A stretch of 43,098 bases of DNA from Chloroflexota bacterium (GCA_016838895.1 JAEKNU010000034.1:1-43098); one strand, 5' to 3'. Positions 8,750 to 16,831 are shown, numbered from the stretch's first letter. The notes: generated by a model from the sequence alone, not told the origin. Translations and numbers: made by a program.

Positions 8750-9445
8750 ATGACTACAAAGATTTTGGTTGTGGATGATGAAAAAGCGGTTTCGGATTTG
8801 CTGGCGTATAACCTGCGCAAGGCAAAGTACGAGGTGTTTGTGGCTGCGGACGGCGGGGAAGCCATGCGCCAGATTCAGGCATCCAAACCTGATTTGATTC
8901 TGTTGGACGTGATGATGCCGCAGATGGACGGACTGGATGTGGTACGTGAATTGCGCAAAACCAGTGAGACTCCGGTGATCATGATTACAGCGCGCGGCGA
9001 GGAAGTGGACCGTGTGGTGGGGTTGGAGCTTGGTGCGGATGACTACGTCTGCAAGCCTTTCAGTGTGCGCGAGTTAATGTCGCGCATTAAGGCGGTGTTA
9101 AGACGCACGCAATCCAGTGAGAAAGAAGGACAGACAAATAAGATACTAACGGGTCCGGGTGGATTGCAGATTGACACGGAAAGCAGACAGGTGCTTATTG
9201 GGGAAGATCTGGTTTCTTTGACACGACTGGAGTTTGATGTACTCATTATCTTACTGCAAAATTCAGGCCGGGTGCTTACTCGCGAACAATTGCTGGAAAC
9301 TGCTTGGGGGTATGACTTTGCCGGAGAGCCGCGTGCAGTGGACAGCACCATGAAGCGCCTACGGGCAAAACTTCGTGATGTCAGTACCGAGGCGGATTGC
9401 ATCGAAGCGGTACGGGGTGTAGGTTATCGGATGTTGAAATCATGA
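8750..9445 (+). CDS. OmpR/PhoB-family response regulator
   Basis: 231 residues: receiver domain 1-120 with the acidic pair Asp9-Asp10, phospho-acceptor Asp53, Thr80 and Lys102 all present, and a C-terminal winged-helix DNA-binding domain (about 130-231) with the typical LTRLEFDVL, GRVLTREQLLE and RAVDSTMKRLRAKL segments. It partners the histidine kinase that overlaps its stop by four bases (ATGA). No ribosome site precedes the ATG, and a -10 box eight bases upstream suggests a leaderless message. The most likely target besides itself is the SIMPL gene behind the kinase, where CTGAC repeats occur 11 bases apart. The physiological signal is not evident. Confidence 0.95.
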   Translation: MTTKILVVDDEKAVSDLLAYNLRKAKYEVFVAADGGEAMRQIQASKPDLILLDVMMPQMDGLDVVRELRKTSETPVIMITARGEEVDRVVGLELGADDYVCKPFSVRELMSRIKAVLRRTQSSEKEGQTNKILTGPGGLQIDTESRQVLIGEDLVSLTRLEFDVLIILLQNSGRVLTREQLLETAWGYDFAGEPRAVDSTMKRLRAKLRDVSTEADCIEAVRGVGYRMLKS

Positions 9446-10896
9446 AGCAGCAATCCTTGCGCACAAGTTTATTCCTAAATGGATTGATCATCATGCTGGT
9501 CGGAATGGGGCTGGCCGGATTCCTCTTTTGGCGCACTGCCGAGCAGCTTTATATTGATACGCAAACCGAAAATTTGCTGGCGCAAGCCAGAATCATTGCC
9601 TCAGCGCCGGATGCACTTTCATCCCAATTGGGATTGACTGAACCCTATATGCAAACCTCAAATGCCATGCCGGGGATTCACACACGCGTATTAAGCAATG
9701 AGGGTGCGGTATTGATTGGATTACCCTTAGCAGCGGATACGAATGTTCAGCTTTCCATGGCAGATAATTATTCCATTGTGCCCCCGGATGTGTTGATGCT
9801 GCGTGAGGAGATTGCTGCTGCAATGCAGGGAGTGGAAGCCAGTGCAGTGCGCAAAGTTTTGCCGGAACAACACAAGGTATTATATGTGGCGGTCCCTTTA
9901 TTTAATTTGGCGGGGGAAGCAAGTGGATTGGTTTATCTGGCATCCCCGCTTCCGACCGGTGGATTGCCGACCAGTTTCTTTGTGCAGTTGGCAGGGGCGG
10001 CAATTTTGGCGATTTTATTAGCCTTGTTTGCCGGGACGCTGCTTGCCCGGCGCATAACGATACCTGTGCAGGTGATCAGTCAGGGCGCCCAAAAGGTTAG
10101 CGGCGGAGATTTGCAGCAGGAAGTTCAAGTGCCGGGAAACATCCGTGAGTTGCATACATTGGGGCAGGTGTTCAACCAGATGGTCAATAATTTACGGCAA
10201 TCGGACCAGTCCAAAGACGCTTTTGTAGCGGACGTGGCGCATGAATTGCGTACCCCATTAACGGTGATTAAAGGCACGGTGGAAACCCTGGAAGATGGCG
10301 CCATGGACGACCTGCAAGGACGTGGTGCCTTATTGAGTGCCATGCAATCCGAGACGGAACGCCTGATTCGCATGGTCAATGATTTATTAATTCTGACGCG
10401 CGCCAGCTCGGGGATGTTGAAGCTGGATTGTCAGCCGCTTGTATTGGCCGAACTGGTACAACAGCGCTGTAATTTATTGCAGGCGCTGGCGGATCAACGT
10501 GGGATAAAAATCCTTCTGGCAAAATCTGATGACGGATGTGTGTTGGGGGATAAAGACCGTCTGGCACAGGTGCTGGATAATCTATTACAGAACGCCATCC
10601 GCTATAGTCCGCAGTGCGGCCAGATAACGATTGAAATTCAACAAAGCGCCCGCATGCTGTCTTGCAGTGTACATGATGATGGCCCAGGCATTCCTGCCGA
10701 GCATCAACCTTATATCTTTGAACGATTCTATCGTGTGGAAGCATCACGCAATCGGCAGGGCGGTGGTGCCGGATTGGGATTGGCTATTGCGCGCGCTTTG
10801 CTGCAAGCACAGACTGGTTCTATTGAGGTTGAAAGTCAACCCGCACAGGGCACAACCTTTCGGATGATGCTGCCATTGTATACGGATTGCCCCTAA
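9442..10896 (+). CDS. Two-component sensor histidine kinase
   Basis: 484 residues. TM1 is at about 10-30 and TM2 at about 180-200, enclosing a 150-residue extracellular sensor; HAMP follows at 200-250, then HisKA with phospho-accepting His267 (VAHELRTPLT) and a full HATPase domain with N box (NLLQNAIRYS), G1 (DDGPGIP), F box (IFERFYR) and G2 (GGGAGLGLAIA). It phosphorylates the response regulator encoded directly upstream. An in-frame longer reading starts at 9397, but ATG at 9442 overlaps the regulator stop in the usual coupled manner and removes 15 unlikely residues. The extracellular domain belongs to no family I recognise with confidence; it may be a PAS-like (sCACHE) fold. Confidence 0.95.
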   Translation: MKQQSLRTSLFLNGLIIMLVGMGLAGFLFWRTAEQLYIDTQTENLLAQARIIASAPDALSSQLGLTEPYMQTSNAMPGIHTRVLSNEGAVLIGLPLAADTNVQLSMADNYSIVPPDVLMLREEIAAAMQGVEASAVRKVLPEQHKVLYVAVPLFNLAGEASGLVYLASPLPTGGLPTSFFVQLAGAAILAILLALFAGTLLARRITIPVQVISQGAQKVSGGDLQQEVQVPGNIRELHTLGQVFNQMVNNLRQSDQSKDAFVADVAHELRTPLTVIKGTVETLEDGAMDDLQGRGALLSAMQSETERLIRMVNDLLILTRASSGMLKLDCQPLVLAELVQQRCNLLQALADQRGIKILLAKSDDGCVLGDKDRLAQVLDNLLQNAIRYSPQCGQITIEIQQSARMLSCSVHDDGPGIPAEHQPYIFERFYRVEASRNRQGGGAGLGLAIARALLQAQTGSIEVESQPAQGTTFRMMLPLYTDCP

Positions 10897-10897
10897 A

Positions 10898-10930
10898 CTG
10901 ACGCTCTTCTGACATCATAATAACTTTATA
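10898..10930 (+). promoter_or_regulatory. CTGAC direct repeats upstream of the SIMPL gene
   Basis: CTGAC occurs at 10898-10902 and again at 10909-10913, exactly 11 bases apart, the spacing typical of OmpR/PhoB dimers. The second copy sits in TTCTGACA, also found upstream of the response-regulator gene. An AT-rich CATAATAACTTTATAG follows and could hold a -10 box. This suggests that the two-component system activates the SIMPL gene from its own promoter. Confidence 0.4.
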
Positions 10931-10967
10931 GCGGGATATGATCATGTAAAACACAAAGGAGTTTTTC

Positions 10968-11777
10968 ATGAAAAACATATCTCGATCTGTAAATATAGTA
11001 CTGGCAGGTGTGCTGGTTTTGTCTATCTTATTGATGGGCGGCAATGCGGATGATGCCCGGGCAGCCACTTTGGCAACCCCATCAGCGGATGAAGTGCCAG
11101 CCTGTAATCCCAGCCGCAGCGTGCAGGTTAGCGGCACGGCATTGATCAATGTCACCCCCGACCGCGCGCGGGTTGAGTTGGGTGTGCAGACCAATGGAAA
11201 GTCGGTCAGAGCTGCACAGAGCGCCAATAATTTGGCGATTCAGGAGATCAAGGCTGCCTTAAAACGAATCGGCATTGAAGCAAAAGATATCAGCACGGAT
11301 ATGTATGTTATTAATCCGGTATATGAAGATTATGATGATTTGCATATCAAGGGTTATCGCATTTACAATACCATTGCTGTCACCGTGCGAGAGGTGGACA
11401 AGACCAGTGATGTTGTGGCAGCGGCGCTCAATGTCGGTGCAAATCAGGTGAATGACGTACAGTTTTATACAACGGAATTAAGAAAATATCGTGATGAAGC
11501 ACGTGATCTGGCAGTAAAGGCGGCCAGTGAAAAAGCTGAAGCCTTGGCCAACAGTGCCGGAACAGACATTGGTTGTGTGCTAAATATTAATGAGAATAGC
11601 TGGTCGTATTATAACGGTTGGTATTATGGCAGCAACAACTCAAATTTGTGGACGCAAAACACGGTACAGAATCAGACCAACAGTAATGCCTACAGCAGTC
11701 TGGAAGGGAATGAGCCCATTAGCCTGGGGCAGATATCCGTCAAGGCTGAAGTGAGTATCAGCTACGCGCTGGATTGA
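10968..11777 (+). CDS. Secreted SIMPL-domain (DUF541) protein
   Basis: 269 residues. A signal peptide (positively charged start, hydrophobic core at about 10-25, cleavage around AAT) is followed by a SIMPL domain: RSVQVSGTALINVTPDRARVELGVQTNG, then YRIYNTIAVTVRE, VNDVQFYTTE and the C-terminal ISVKAEVSISYAL strand. SIMPL proteins are periplasmic or cell-surface proteins linked to envelope stress; some bind IRAK in hosts and others support oxidative-stress resistance, but no enzyme activity is established. A Tyr/Ser/Asn-rich insert is visible near residues 205-240. AAAGGAG lies six bases upstream. Its place 71 bases after the kinase, with possible regulator sites between, points to regulation by that two-component system. 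Confidence 0.9.
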   Translation: MKNISRSVNIVLAGVLVLSILLMGGNADDARAATLATPSADEVPACNPSRSVQVSGTALINVTPDRARVELGVQTNGKSVRAAQSANNLAIQEIKAALKRIGIEAKDISTDMYVINPVYEDYDDLHIKGYRIYNTIAVTVREVDKTSDVVAAALNVGANQVNDVQFYTTELRKYRDEARDLAVKAASEKAEALANSAGTDIGCVLNINENSWSYYNGWYYGSNNSNLWTQNTVQNQTNSNAYSSLEGNEPISLGQISVKAEVSISYALD

Positions 11778-11814
11778 ATTAAAAAAGCAGGGATTTCTTT
11801 TCTATACTTGATTC

Positions 11815-12585
11815 TCAATGGGTTTGATCCCAATCTCGCTGATAAATGATTTGATTACCGAGATGATTCCAAATAATCAGACTGTTACTTTGCTGTGGAT
11901 CATCGGGTACTATGGGGATATTACCAAGTAGATAAAATTTCGACTTGACACTGCGATGACCGGGAGCGGTATACCAACCGATATCAGGTTTGTTTTCGTA
12001 ATTATGGTGTGTGAGCATTAACCAATCTCGTTTTTCGAAAACGGATAAATTGGGTTCTTCTTTTTCCATATAATTGAGCAAAGCAATCAGATTCTGTCCA
12101 TATTCAATATCTGAATGATCAGCAGATAAAACCAATGCTGCACCATACATACCGTTTGGTAGGTTGATGGATAGACAATCCCCTGCTTTGTAAACAGGTT
12201 TACGTACCACGATTTTAGGTAATTTCTTTGGTTTTGGATTATCTACGGAAATTTTCTCAACAAAATTAGTGATGACATTTTTTCTTCTGGTATACCCCGT
12301 TTCACCGATTTCTTTCCAACGTTCCAGCCCGGCATTTCTATCAAAATCGCTTATTACCTGCGCAAAAACGTTGCTATGCACTTTTCCGTATTTCCATTGC
12401 ATACCGGCCAGGGCAATCCAGAATAACGGACCCTCGTCAGGGTCGTCCAGAATTTCTTTGTAGGTTTCAATTAATAATTCCGTTGTTTGTTGTAGGTTTT
12501 GATTTTGTTTGAGATGTTGATCGAATTCCCACATCACGTCGTGAACAAAATCATCCTGTTCCAGTTGATATCCCCAGGTTCCCAT
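11815..12585 (-). CDS. DUF4259-like protein with C-terminal Imm26-like domain
   Basis: 256 residues with two parts. The N-terminal half (1-120) begins MGTWGYQLEQDDFVHDVMWEF and contains DEGPLFWIALAGMQWKYGK, resembling DUF4259. The C-terminal half (about 135-250) starts YKAGDCLSINLPNGMYGAALVL, resembling the GD-x-[FV]-xIPLxxGxYGYxRV signature of Imm26-type immunity proteins. Both matches are by eye. DUF4259 and Imm26 proteins occur next to toxins in polymorphic toxin loci, but no toxin gene is visible nearby, so this could be an orphan immunity protein or a protein of unrelated function. GAGAGG precedes the start. It converges on the SIMPL gene with 37 bases between them and no clear terminator. 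Confidence 0.6.
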   Translation of the reverse strand: MGTWGYQLEQDDFVHDVMWEFDQHLKQNQNLQQTTELLIETYKEILDDPDEGPLFWIALAGMQWKYGKVHSNVFAQVISDFDRNAGLERWKEIGETGYTRRKNVITNFVEKISVDNPKPKKLPKIVVRKPVYKAGDCLSINLPNGMYGAALVLSADHSDIEYGQNLIALLNYMEKEEPNLSVFEKRDWLMLTHHNYENKPDIGWYTAPGHRSVKSKFYLLGNIPIVPDDPQQSNSLIIWNHLGNQIIYQRDWDQTH

Positions 12586-12600
12586 TGATTACCTCTCTTT

Positions 12601-12697
12601 TTTACCTGCCAATAAAGTCTGTTCATCGAGTCCCACGAGGTGAATTTTGCCGAGAAAGACCTGCGCTGAGTTTATCGAAGAGTCGAGAGGTTTCCAT
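12601..12697 (-). repeat. Possible dispersed intergenic repeat
   Basis: The minus strand reads CTCGACTCTTCGATAAACTCAGCG, a pattern like the short CTTCGAC...CTCAG intergenic elements common in environmental bacterial genomes, followed by an open frame of about 35 codons ending in TAA at the next gene's ribosome site. The frame has no start codon of its own. It appears only once in this window, so its repetitive nature is inferred. Confidence 0.3.
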
Positions 12698-12748
12698 TCA
12701 CATACCAGCTAGCAGCACGATCATTGGGTCAGTGTGACCGATATTGGA
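12698..12748 (-). pseudogene. Relic of an S66 peptidase C-terminus
   Basis: The minus strand encodes SNIGHTDPMIVLLAGM and a stop. This matches the active-site end of the intact peptidase 640 bases away (SNFDIGHTDPMMVL), which contains the catalytic His. Upstream of it the frame reads KNPARKKG and no longer resembles the family. It is most simply the tail of a second S66 gene, mostly deleted, or a segment duplicated from the neighbour. Confidence 0.55.
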
Positions 12749-12799
12749 ACCCTTTTTTCGAGCCGGATTCTTCAAAACCCTGATCTCTGCCAGAGCAGC

Positions 12800-13345
12800 T
12801 TACGCCTTCCAATCATCATATAAGAGAGCATATTCCAATCGGTCGCGCCATTCGCCATTGAGGAGACGCTGTTTTTTACGATAGGCTTCTTGCTGCATAC
12901 CACAATTAATCATCACTTTTTCCGAAGCTCTATTTTCAACATCACATCCAGCTGTTACTTTATGTAATTTAAGCACTGTGAAACAGTATGCAATTAATAA
13001 TTTTGCTGCTTCTGTGGCATAGCCTTTCCCCCAATAAGATTGCAGAAGAAAATAGCCAAGTTCTGCGATACCACCTGGTTTTGTCTGGGTTTGAATGGTA
13101 AAACCTGCTTCACCAATGATATGCTCATTTTCGTTTAATACCAGGGCGAAGAAGTAATCTGTTCTGGGGTTTGCATTATTTTCATTTATAGAATGAGCCA
13201 AATGAGTAAACGATTCTTCTCTTGTGTAAGTTCGCCAGGAGAGATACTTTGCAACCACAGCATCGGAGAGCCATGCATGGAACACATCCAGATCACTAGC
13301 TTTGTGGTCACGCAAGTATACTCTCTCTCCGTCAATTTTTAGCAT
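12800..13345 (-). CDS. GNAT N-acetyltransferase, RimJ/RimL type
   Basis: 181 residues with the RimJ/RimL-like fold: N-terminal YLRDHKASDLDVFHAWLSD, the central strand (HIIGEAGFTIQ), motif A (GYFLLQSYWGKGYATEA, acetyl-CoA-binding) and the terminal KVTAGCDVENRASEKVMINCGMQ strand-helix. Relatives acetylate protein N-termini, ribosomal proteins or small amines; the substrate is not predictable. A weak AAAGG precedes the ATG. Only 38 bases separate it from the S66 peptidase gene upstream, so the two are probably cotranscribed. The 3-prime end borders the S66 relic. Confidence 0.9.
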   Translation of the reverse strand: MLKIDGERVYLRDHKASDLDVFHAWLSDAVVAKYLSWRTYTREESFTHLAHSINENNANPRTDYFFALVLNENEHIIGEAGFTIQTQTKPGGIAELGYFLLQSYWGKGYATEAAKLLIAYCFTVLKLHKVTAGCDVENRASEKVMINCGMQQEAYRKKQRLLNGEWRDRLEYALLYDDWKA

Positions 13346-13383
13346 AAGCCTTTTCTATTCCTGGTTTATGGATTGAGGATTAA

Positions 13384-14427
13384 TCAATCCACAACCGCAT
13401 TTTCCGGAATGGAAATGCGTTGTTGATCACAATCAATTTCCATTTGTACTCCGTAAGGCAACACCATCATTGGATCTGTATGGCCAATATCGAAATTGCT
13501 GATAATTGGCAGGTTCGTAAGACCATTTTCATCTGAAATAATTTGCTTTAACACCTGGTCGTATTCGGCAAAAGTATCCACTGAAATCTGCCCGCCCGGA
13601 CGGCCAAAGAGAATACCCGATAAACGCGGCAATATACCAAGCGCAGCGATGGCTCGCAAACCGTATTTAACAAAAGCAGGGCTGGGTGCTTCTTCGGAGG
13701 TTTCCAGGAAGAGAATGGCATCTTGCCAGGTATCCAAATCCGGCCAGAACGAGGTGCCGCGCAGCCAATCGAGTATTTCAAAACAGCCACCAATCAGATG
13801 TCCGCGTTTGATGCCCTGTCCCTGTAAGAATTTCCAGCCTGTGCCGGGGGTTAACTTACGGGTGATGGATTGATTTTTCTCGTCCGCCCAATCCAGCATT
13901 TCCACTGTCCAGCCATCCAGATTAGGAGCAAGGGTACCAATCGGATCAGTAGAGAATAGTGTTTTGCGTACGGATTCAACCATGTAGGGGAGCATACCGG
14001 TGTTTTCGGCGAAACCTGCCATGATAGACGGCCCATAAAAGGAAGTCAACCCGGCTTTGAAACAGGCCATATGCGTGATGGTTGTATCAGAATAGCCCAT
14101 GAAAATCTTGGGGTTGTCATGAATCAATTCCAGATCAAGAAAAGGCAGCATACGGATGGAATCGTCCCCGCCGATGCTGGAAATGATGGCCTTGATTGAG
14201 GGATCAAAGAAGGCAGCCATCAAGTCATCTGCCCTGGCCTGGGGATGATGAGAAAGCCAATCGGCATCCTTGAGGGTGTGCTGCATCTCAACCACTTCCA
14301 GGTCAAATGTTTCCTGGAGTTGTTTTTTCCCGGCTTCATAACGCCAGGGGAATGTACCCGGTCCGCCCCAGGAGAGGGATACGGTAGCGACTTTATCGCC
14401 CGGTTGTAGTTTTTGTGGTTTAATCAT
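13384..14427 (-). CDS. S66-family peptidase (LD-carboxypeptidase / MccF-like)
   Basis: 347 residues of the S66 fold. The nucleophile elbow is SSIGGDDSIRMLP with Ser90, and the other triad members are Glu217 (GGCFEIL) and His316 (IGHTDPM). The longer, MccF-like form of the family cleaves the anticodon-mimic antibiotic microcin C and related aminoacyl-nucleotides; shorter forms recycle murein tetrapeptides. Length and the GGDDS motif favour the MccF type. No signal peptide is present, so the enzyme should be cytoplasmic. AAAGGGA stands a few bases before the start. A likely detoxification or peptide-recycling role, probably cotranscribed with the GNAT gene; MccF-type immunity in fact often pairs with an acetyltransferase (MccE), though this one is not clearly of that group. 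Confidence 0.88.
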   Translation of the reverse strand: MIKPQKLQPGDKVATVSLSWGGPGTFPWRYEAGKKQLQETFDLEVVEMQHTLKDADWLSHHPQARADDLMAAFFDPSIKAIISSIGGDDSIRMLPFLDLELIHDNPKIFMGYSDTTITHMACFKAGLTSFYGPSIMAGFAENTGMLPYMVESVRKTLFSTDPIGTLAPNLDGWTVEMLDWADEKNQSITRKLTPGTGWKFLQGQGIKRGHLIGGCFEILDWLRGTSFWPDLDTWQDAILFLETSEEAPSPAFVKYGLRAIAALGILPRLSGILFGRPGGQISVDTFAEYDQVLKQIISDENGLTNLPIISNFDIGHTDPMMVLPYGVQMEIDCDQQRISIPENAVVD

Positions 14428-14619
14428 AAGGTCCCTTTAAATTACCTAACTTGTTATATGATGACAATTGAGAAGATTATAGTAAAAGAAGAATACCAGC
14501 ATGACTATTATTCTATTTTATTGTAGTTGAATAGACAATGCTATGATTAAATTTGGGTTAAGATTTTTATATTCTACGGGAATATGCGTCAGATTTTGAT
14601 AGATGGAACAGTTTGCAAT

Positions 14620-15330
14620 TTATATCTCACCCAACTTGATCAGCAGTGAAACTGCAAAAAAAGCCATAAGGTTATTAGTGGTATGAATAATAATGCCCGG
14701 CCAGATGGAATTGCTTTTGTGATACAGAAATGCAAAGAGAAAGCCGATTACAAAGGCTGGCAGCAGGGTGGTTAAATTCATGTGCATCAGGGCAAAGAGC
14801 AAGCCACTGATCACGGCAGCCCATTTCCAGCCCAGAGGGTTTTTCAATCCGCCGAAAATAAATCCACGGAAAAAAACTTCCTCAGCCAATGGCGCGGCAA
14901 ATGCTCCGCCCAGCCATAACCATACCGACCAATCTATTTTTGCCAATTGAGCAAACAAATCGCCCTGAATGGTCTTACCAAGTGGGATCAATACCAGCAT
15001 ACTGAAAATTGCATTGAAAATCAAATAGATAAACATCAAACCAAAGCCCAACAGAATATACTTTGGCGAAAATTCCCGAAAGCCGACTTCACGCCAGGTG
15101 ATTTTGTATTTATGAATGGTGAAAAACCATACCGGAAGCATGAGCAGTAATTCGCTCAGAATAATGAATACCCCGATATCCATTTTCAATTGCAGCAAAT
15201 TTACTGCTAAACCAGCAGCCAGGATTACGATCACATAAAGGATCAGGGAACCCGCACCAAACCAAACATCCCGTTTGCTCCAGGGAACGTGCCAATCAGT
15301 ATGTTCATTGGTTTGAATTTCTTCTTCCAT
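14620..15330 (-). CDS. CPBP-family intramembrane protease
   Basis: A 236-residue membrane protein with six to seven hydrophobic helices and the CPBP/Abi motifs: AEEVFFRGF (Glu150, Glu151, Arg155), His183 in ALMHMN and His near 222 in GIIIHTTNN. These form the metal-free glutamic-type active site of Rce1-like proteases. Bacterial members process or protect against bacteriocins, or act in membrane-protein turnover. No bacteriocin genes are visible here. AAAAGG precedes the start. It has its own region between the S66 peptidase and the two-domain acetyltransferase. Confidence 0.9.
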   Translation of the reverse strand: MEEEIQTNEHTDWHVPWSKRDVWFGAGSLILYVIVILAAGLAVNLLQLKMDIGVFIILSELLLMLPVWFFTIHKYKITWREVGFREFSPKYILLGFGLMFIYLIFNAIFSMLVLIPLGKTIQGDLFAQLAKIDWSVWLWLGGAFAAPLAEEVFFRGFIFGGLKNPLGWKWAAVISGLLFALMHMNLTTLLPAFVIGFLFAFLYHKSNSIWPGIIIHTTNNLMAFFAVSLLIKLGEI

Positions 15331-15502
15331 AAATGTTTCCTTTTATTGCATTTTATTGTAAATGAAAATGTCCTGGTTTGATTAATATGGACACTTGTTC
15401 TTGGTCTGATAATACCAGATTGTCCAATAAAGTACGTTAAAATGTCATCAAGTTCTCTTGAACTAGAATAGACAAACGTACGGGGCGGGCAGCAACGCAA
15501 TA

Positions 15503-15536
15503 TCAGGCACCTTAACCAATCAGTCAAGGTGCCTGA
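15503..15536 (-). terminator. Hairpin after the two-domain acetyltransferase gene
   Basis: Eleven-base arms TCAGGCACCTT and AAGGTGCCTGA with a 12-base loop begin nine bases past the stop of the acetyltransferase. A T-run (GTTTTTC) follows on the plus strand rather than the minus strand, so terminator polarity is ambiguous. Confidence 0.5.
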
Positions 15537-15545
15537 GTTTTTCAC

Positions 15546-16532
15546 TTACTTTCCTGCGCGCAATTCCTTCTCGAAGGTCACAAATTCGCTGATGGTTAGC
15601 ATGCCAGCCCGCTGATACAAACGCGTGGCGCCGCTCTCATTGGCGGCATCAACACCCAATCCGATGCTGGATATACCGCGTTTGTGAAATGCGGCAAAGG
15701 AATGCTGCAGCAAGTTCAACCCCAGGCCTTTTCCGCGCCAGGTGGGTGCCACGCCCAGGATGTGAATCCAGCCAATGCCCATACGCATGTGATTGATGCA
15801 AAAGCCGGCGATCTGCTGACTATCCCACAATACCATCCAGAGGGATGGATCGTATGCGGGATTTTCTTTGGTGAAGTAGCTGAACTCCTCGAAGCTCAAC
15901 TGATGGCTGCCCCAATTTTCTTTGAAGGCTTCATTACGCATCTGCCAGACAGCCCGGGCATGCTCCTCCCAGATGAATGGGTGCAGTGTCAAGCTATCGG
16001 GTAGGGCGCTCAATTCGGGCGGGTTTGCCAGATCAATTTGCATACGCCAATGATAGCGTACAGCTTGATAGCCTTCGCTAAGGAAGAGTTTTTTGATCAG
16101 CTGATTTTGATTATCCACAGGCGTGCGCATAAACACCCGTTGATCTGCCGGTGCCAGGGAGATATGCAGCGTGCCGCGTTTGTGTAAGGCTTGCAGTAAT
16201 CTCTGCCCGATGAGGTGGGCATCGAAATCAGGGTGTAAATAAATATCCCCGCTCAATTCACCATGCTGATCAATATCATAAAGGGCAGCATAACCGGCTA
16301 GTTTGCCTTCAGTCGTTTGCAGGACGAAGGCATCCTGCTGCGGATCAAAGCCTTCGAATGCCCATTCGTTTTTTAAATCCTCTTCACTGACGGCGACTGC
16401 AGTGTCCCCCTCAGCTTCGCAAACACCGTATATCAATTGCGTTATGGCTGCCAGATCTTCCCAACGTACCTCACGCAAGGTCAGGTTGTTATGTGTGGTC
16501 GTTTCATTGGAAAGGTTTTGTTTTTTCATCAT
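15546..16532 (-). CDS. Two-domain GNAT acetyltransferase
   Basis: 328 residues made of two GNAT folds: an N-terminal half (about 15-150) with weak motif A, and a C-terminal half (about 170-325) with a clear acetyl-CoA loop GVAPTWRGKGLGLNLLQ and the terminal ANESGATRLYQRAGM segment. This organisation resembles mycothiol synthase-like and Eis-like tandem proteins, in which one domain is often catalytically silent. The substrate is unknown. An earlier in-frame start exists at 16604, but GGGAGC four bases before the ATG at 16532 supports the shorter form. The gene is preceded by a long region with hairpins and a nine-codon reading frame. Confidence 0.85.
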   Translation of the reverse strand: MMKKQNLSNETTTHNNLTLREVRWEDLAAITQLIYGVCEAEGDTAVAVSEEDLKNEWAFEGFDPQQDAFVLQTTEGKLAGYAALYDIDQHGELSGDIYLHPDFDAHLIGQRLLQALHKRGTLHISLAPADQRVFMRTPVDNQNQLIKKLFLSEGYQAVRYHWRMQIDLANPPELSALPDSLTLHPFIWEEHARAVWQMRNEAFKENWGSHQLSFEEFSYFTKENPAYDPSLWMVLWDSQQIAGFCINHMRMGIGWIHILGVAPTWRGKGLGLNLLQHSFAAFHKRGISSIGLGVDAANESGATRLYQRAGMLTISEFVTFEKELRAGK

Positions 16533-16747
16533 AGTTGCTCCCGTTATGGATTGCAGGCATTTTCTGCAAATATGGAATTGTTTATCGATTTGCCATAAAT
16601 CCAAAGCAGTGAATCATCGCTCAGAGAGGATGTGCTCTCTACCATATATAGGTGATTCGATTGGATTCAGGCTTATTTGCTCAGTGTATATTGCATGTCC
16701 ATTGTCAATCTCCTCTTTTTTTGGCTTTGTGTTCAGATGAATAAAAT

Positions 16748-16775
16748 AACAGGCTCGCTTTTTTTCGAGCCTGTT
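16748..16775 (-). terminator. Rho-independent terminator
   Basis: Ten-base arms AACAGGCTCG and CGAGCCTGTT enclose an eight-base loop; the minus strand then reads ATTTTATTC. It lies 313 bases past the oxidoreductase stop, behind a second stronger hairpin. Confidence 0.6.
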
Positions 16776-16831
16776 TGATGATTATAGCGATGCTGCCATG
16801 CCGGTGACAACTGACCAAAAGTATAGGAAAT

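Noticed and set aside
11778..11814. Terminator between the converging SIMPL and DUF4259-like genes
   Set aside because: Only an AAAAAG/CTTTT pairing of about five bases is visible, too weak to call.
12586..12697. Open minus-strand frame ending in an AGAGAGG stop context next to the DUF4259-like gene
   Set aside because: It has no start codon, and its end falls in the ribosome-binding region of the next gene, so it is more likely intergenic sequence.
14428..14619. Promoter-like and inverted-repeat fragments between the CPBP and S66 genes
   Set aside because: Candidate boxes do not have correct spacing, and the ATTGT/ACAAT arms are too short to support.
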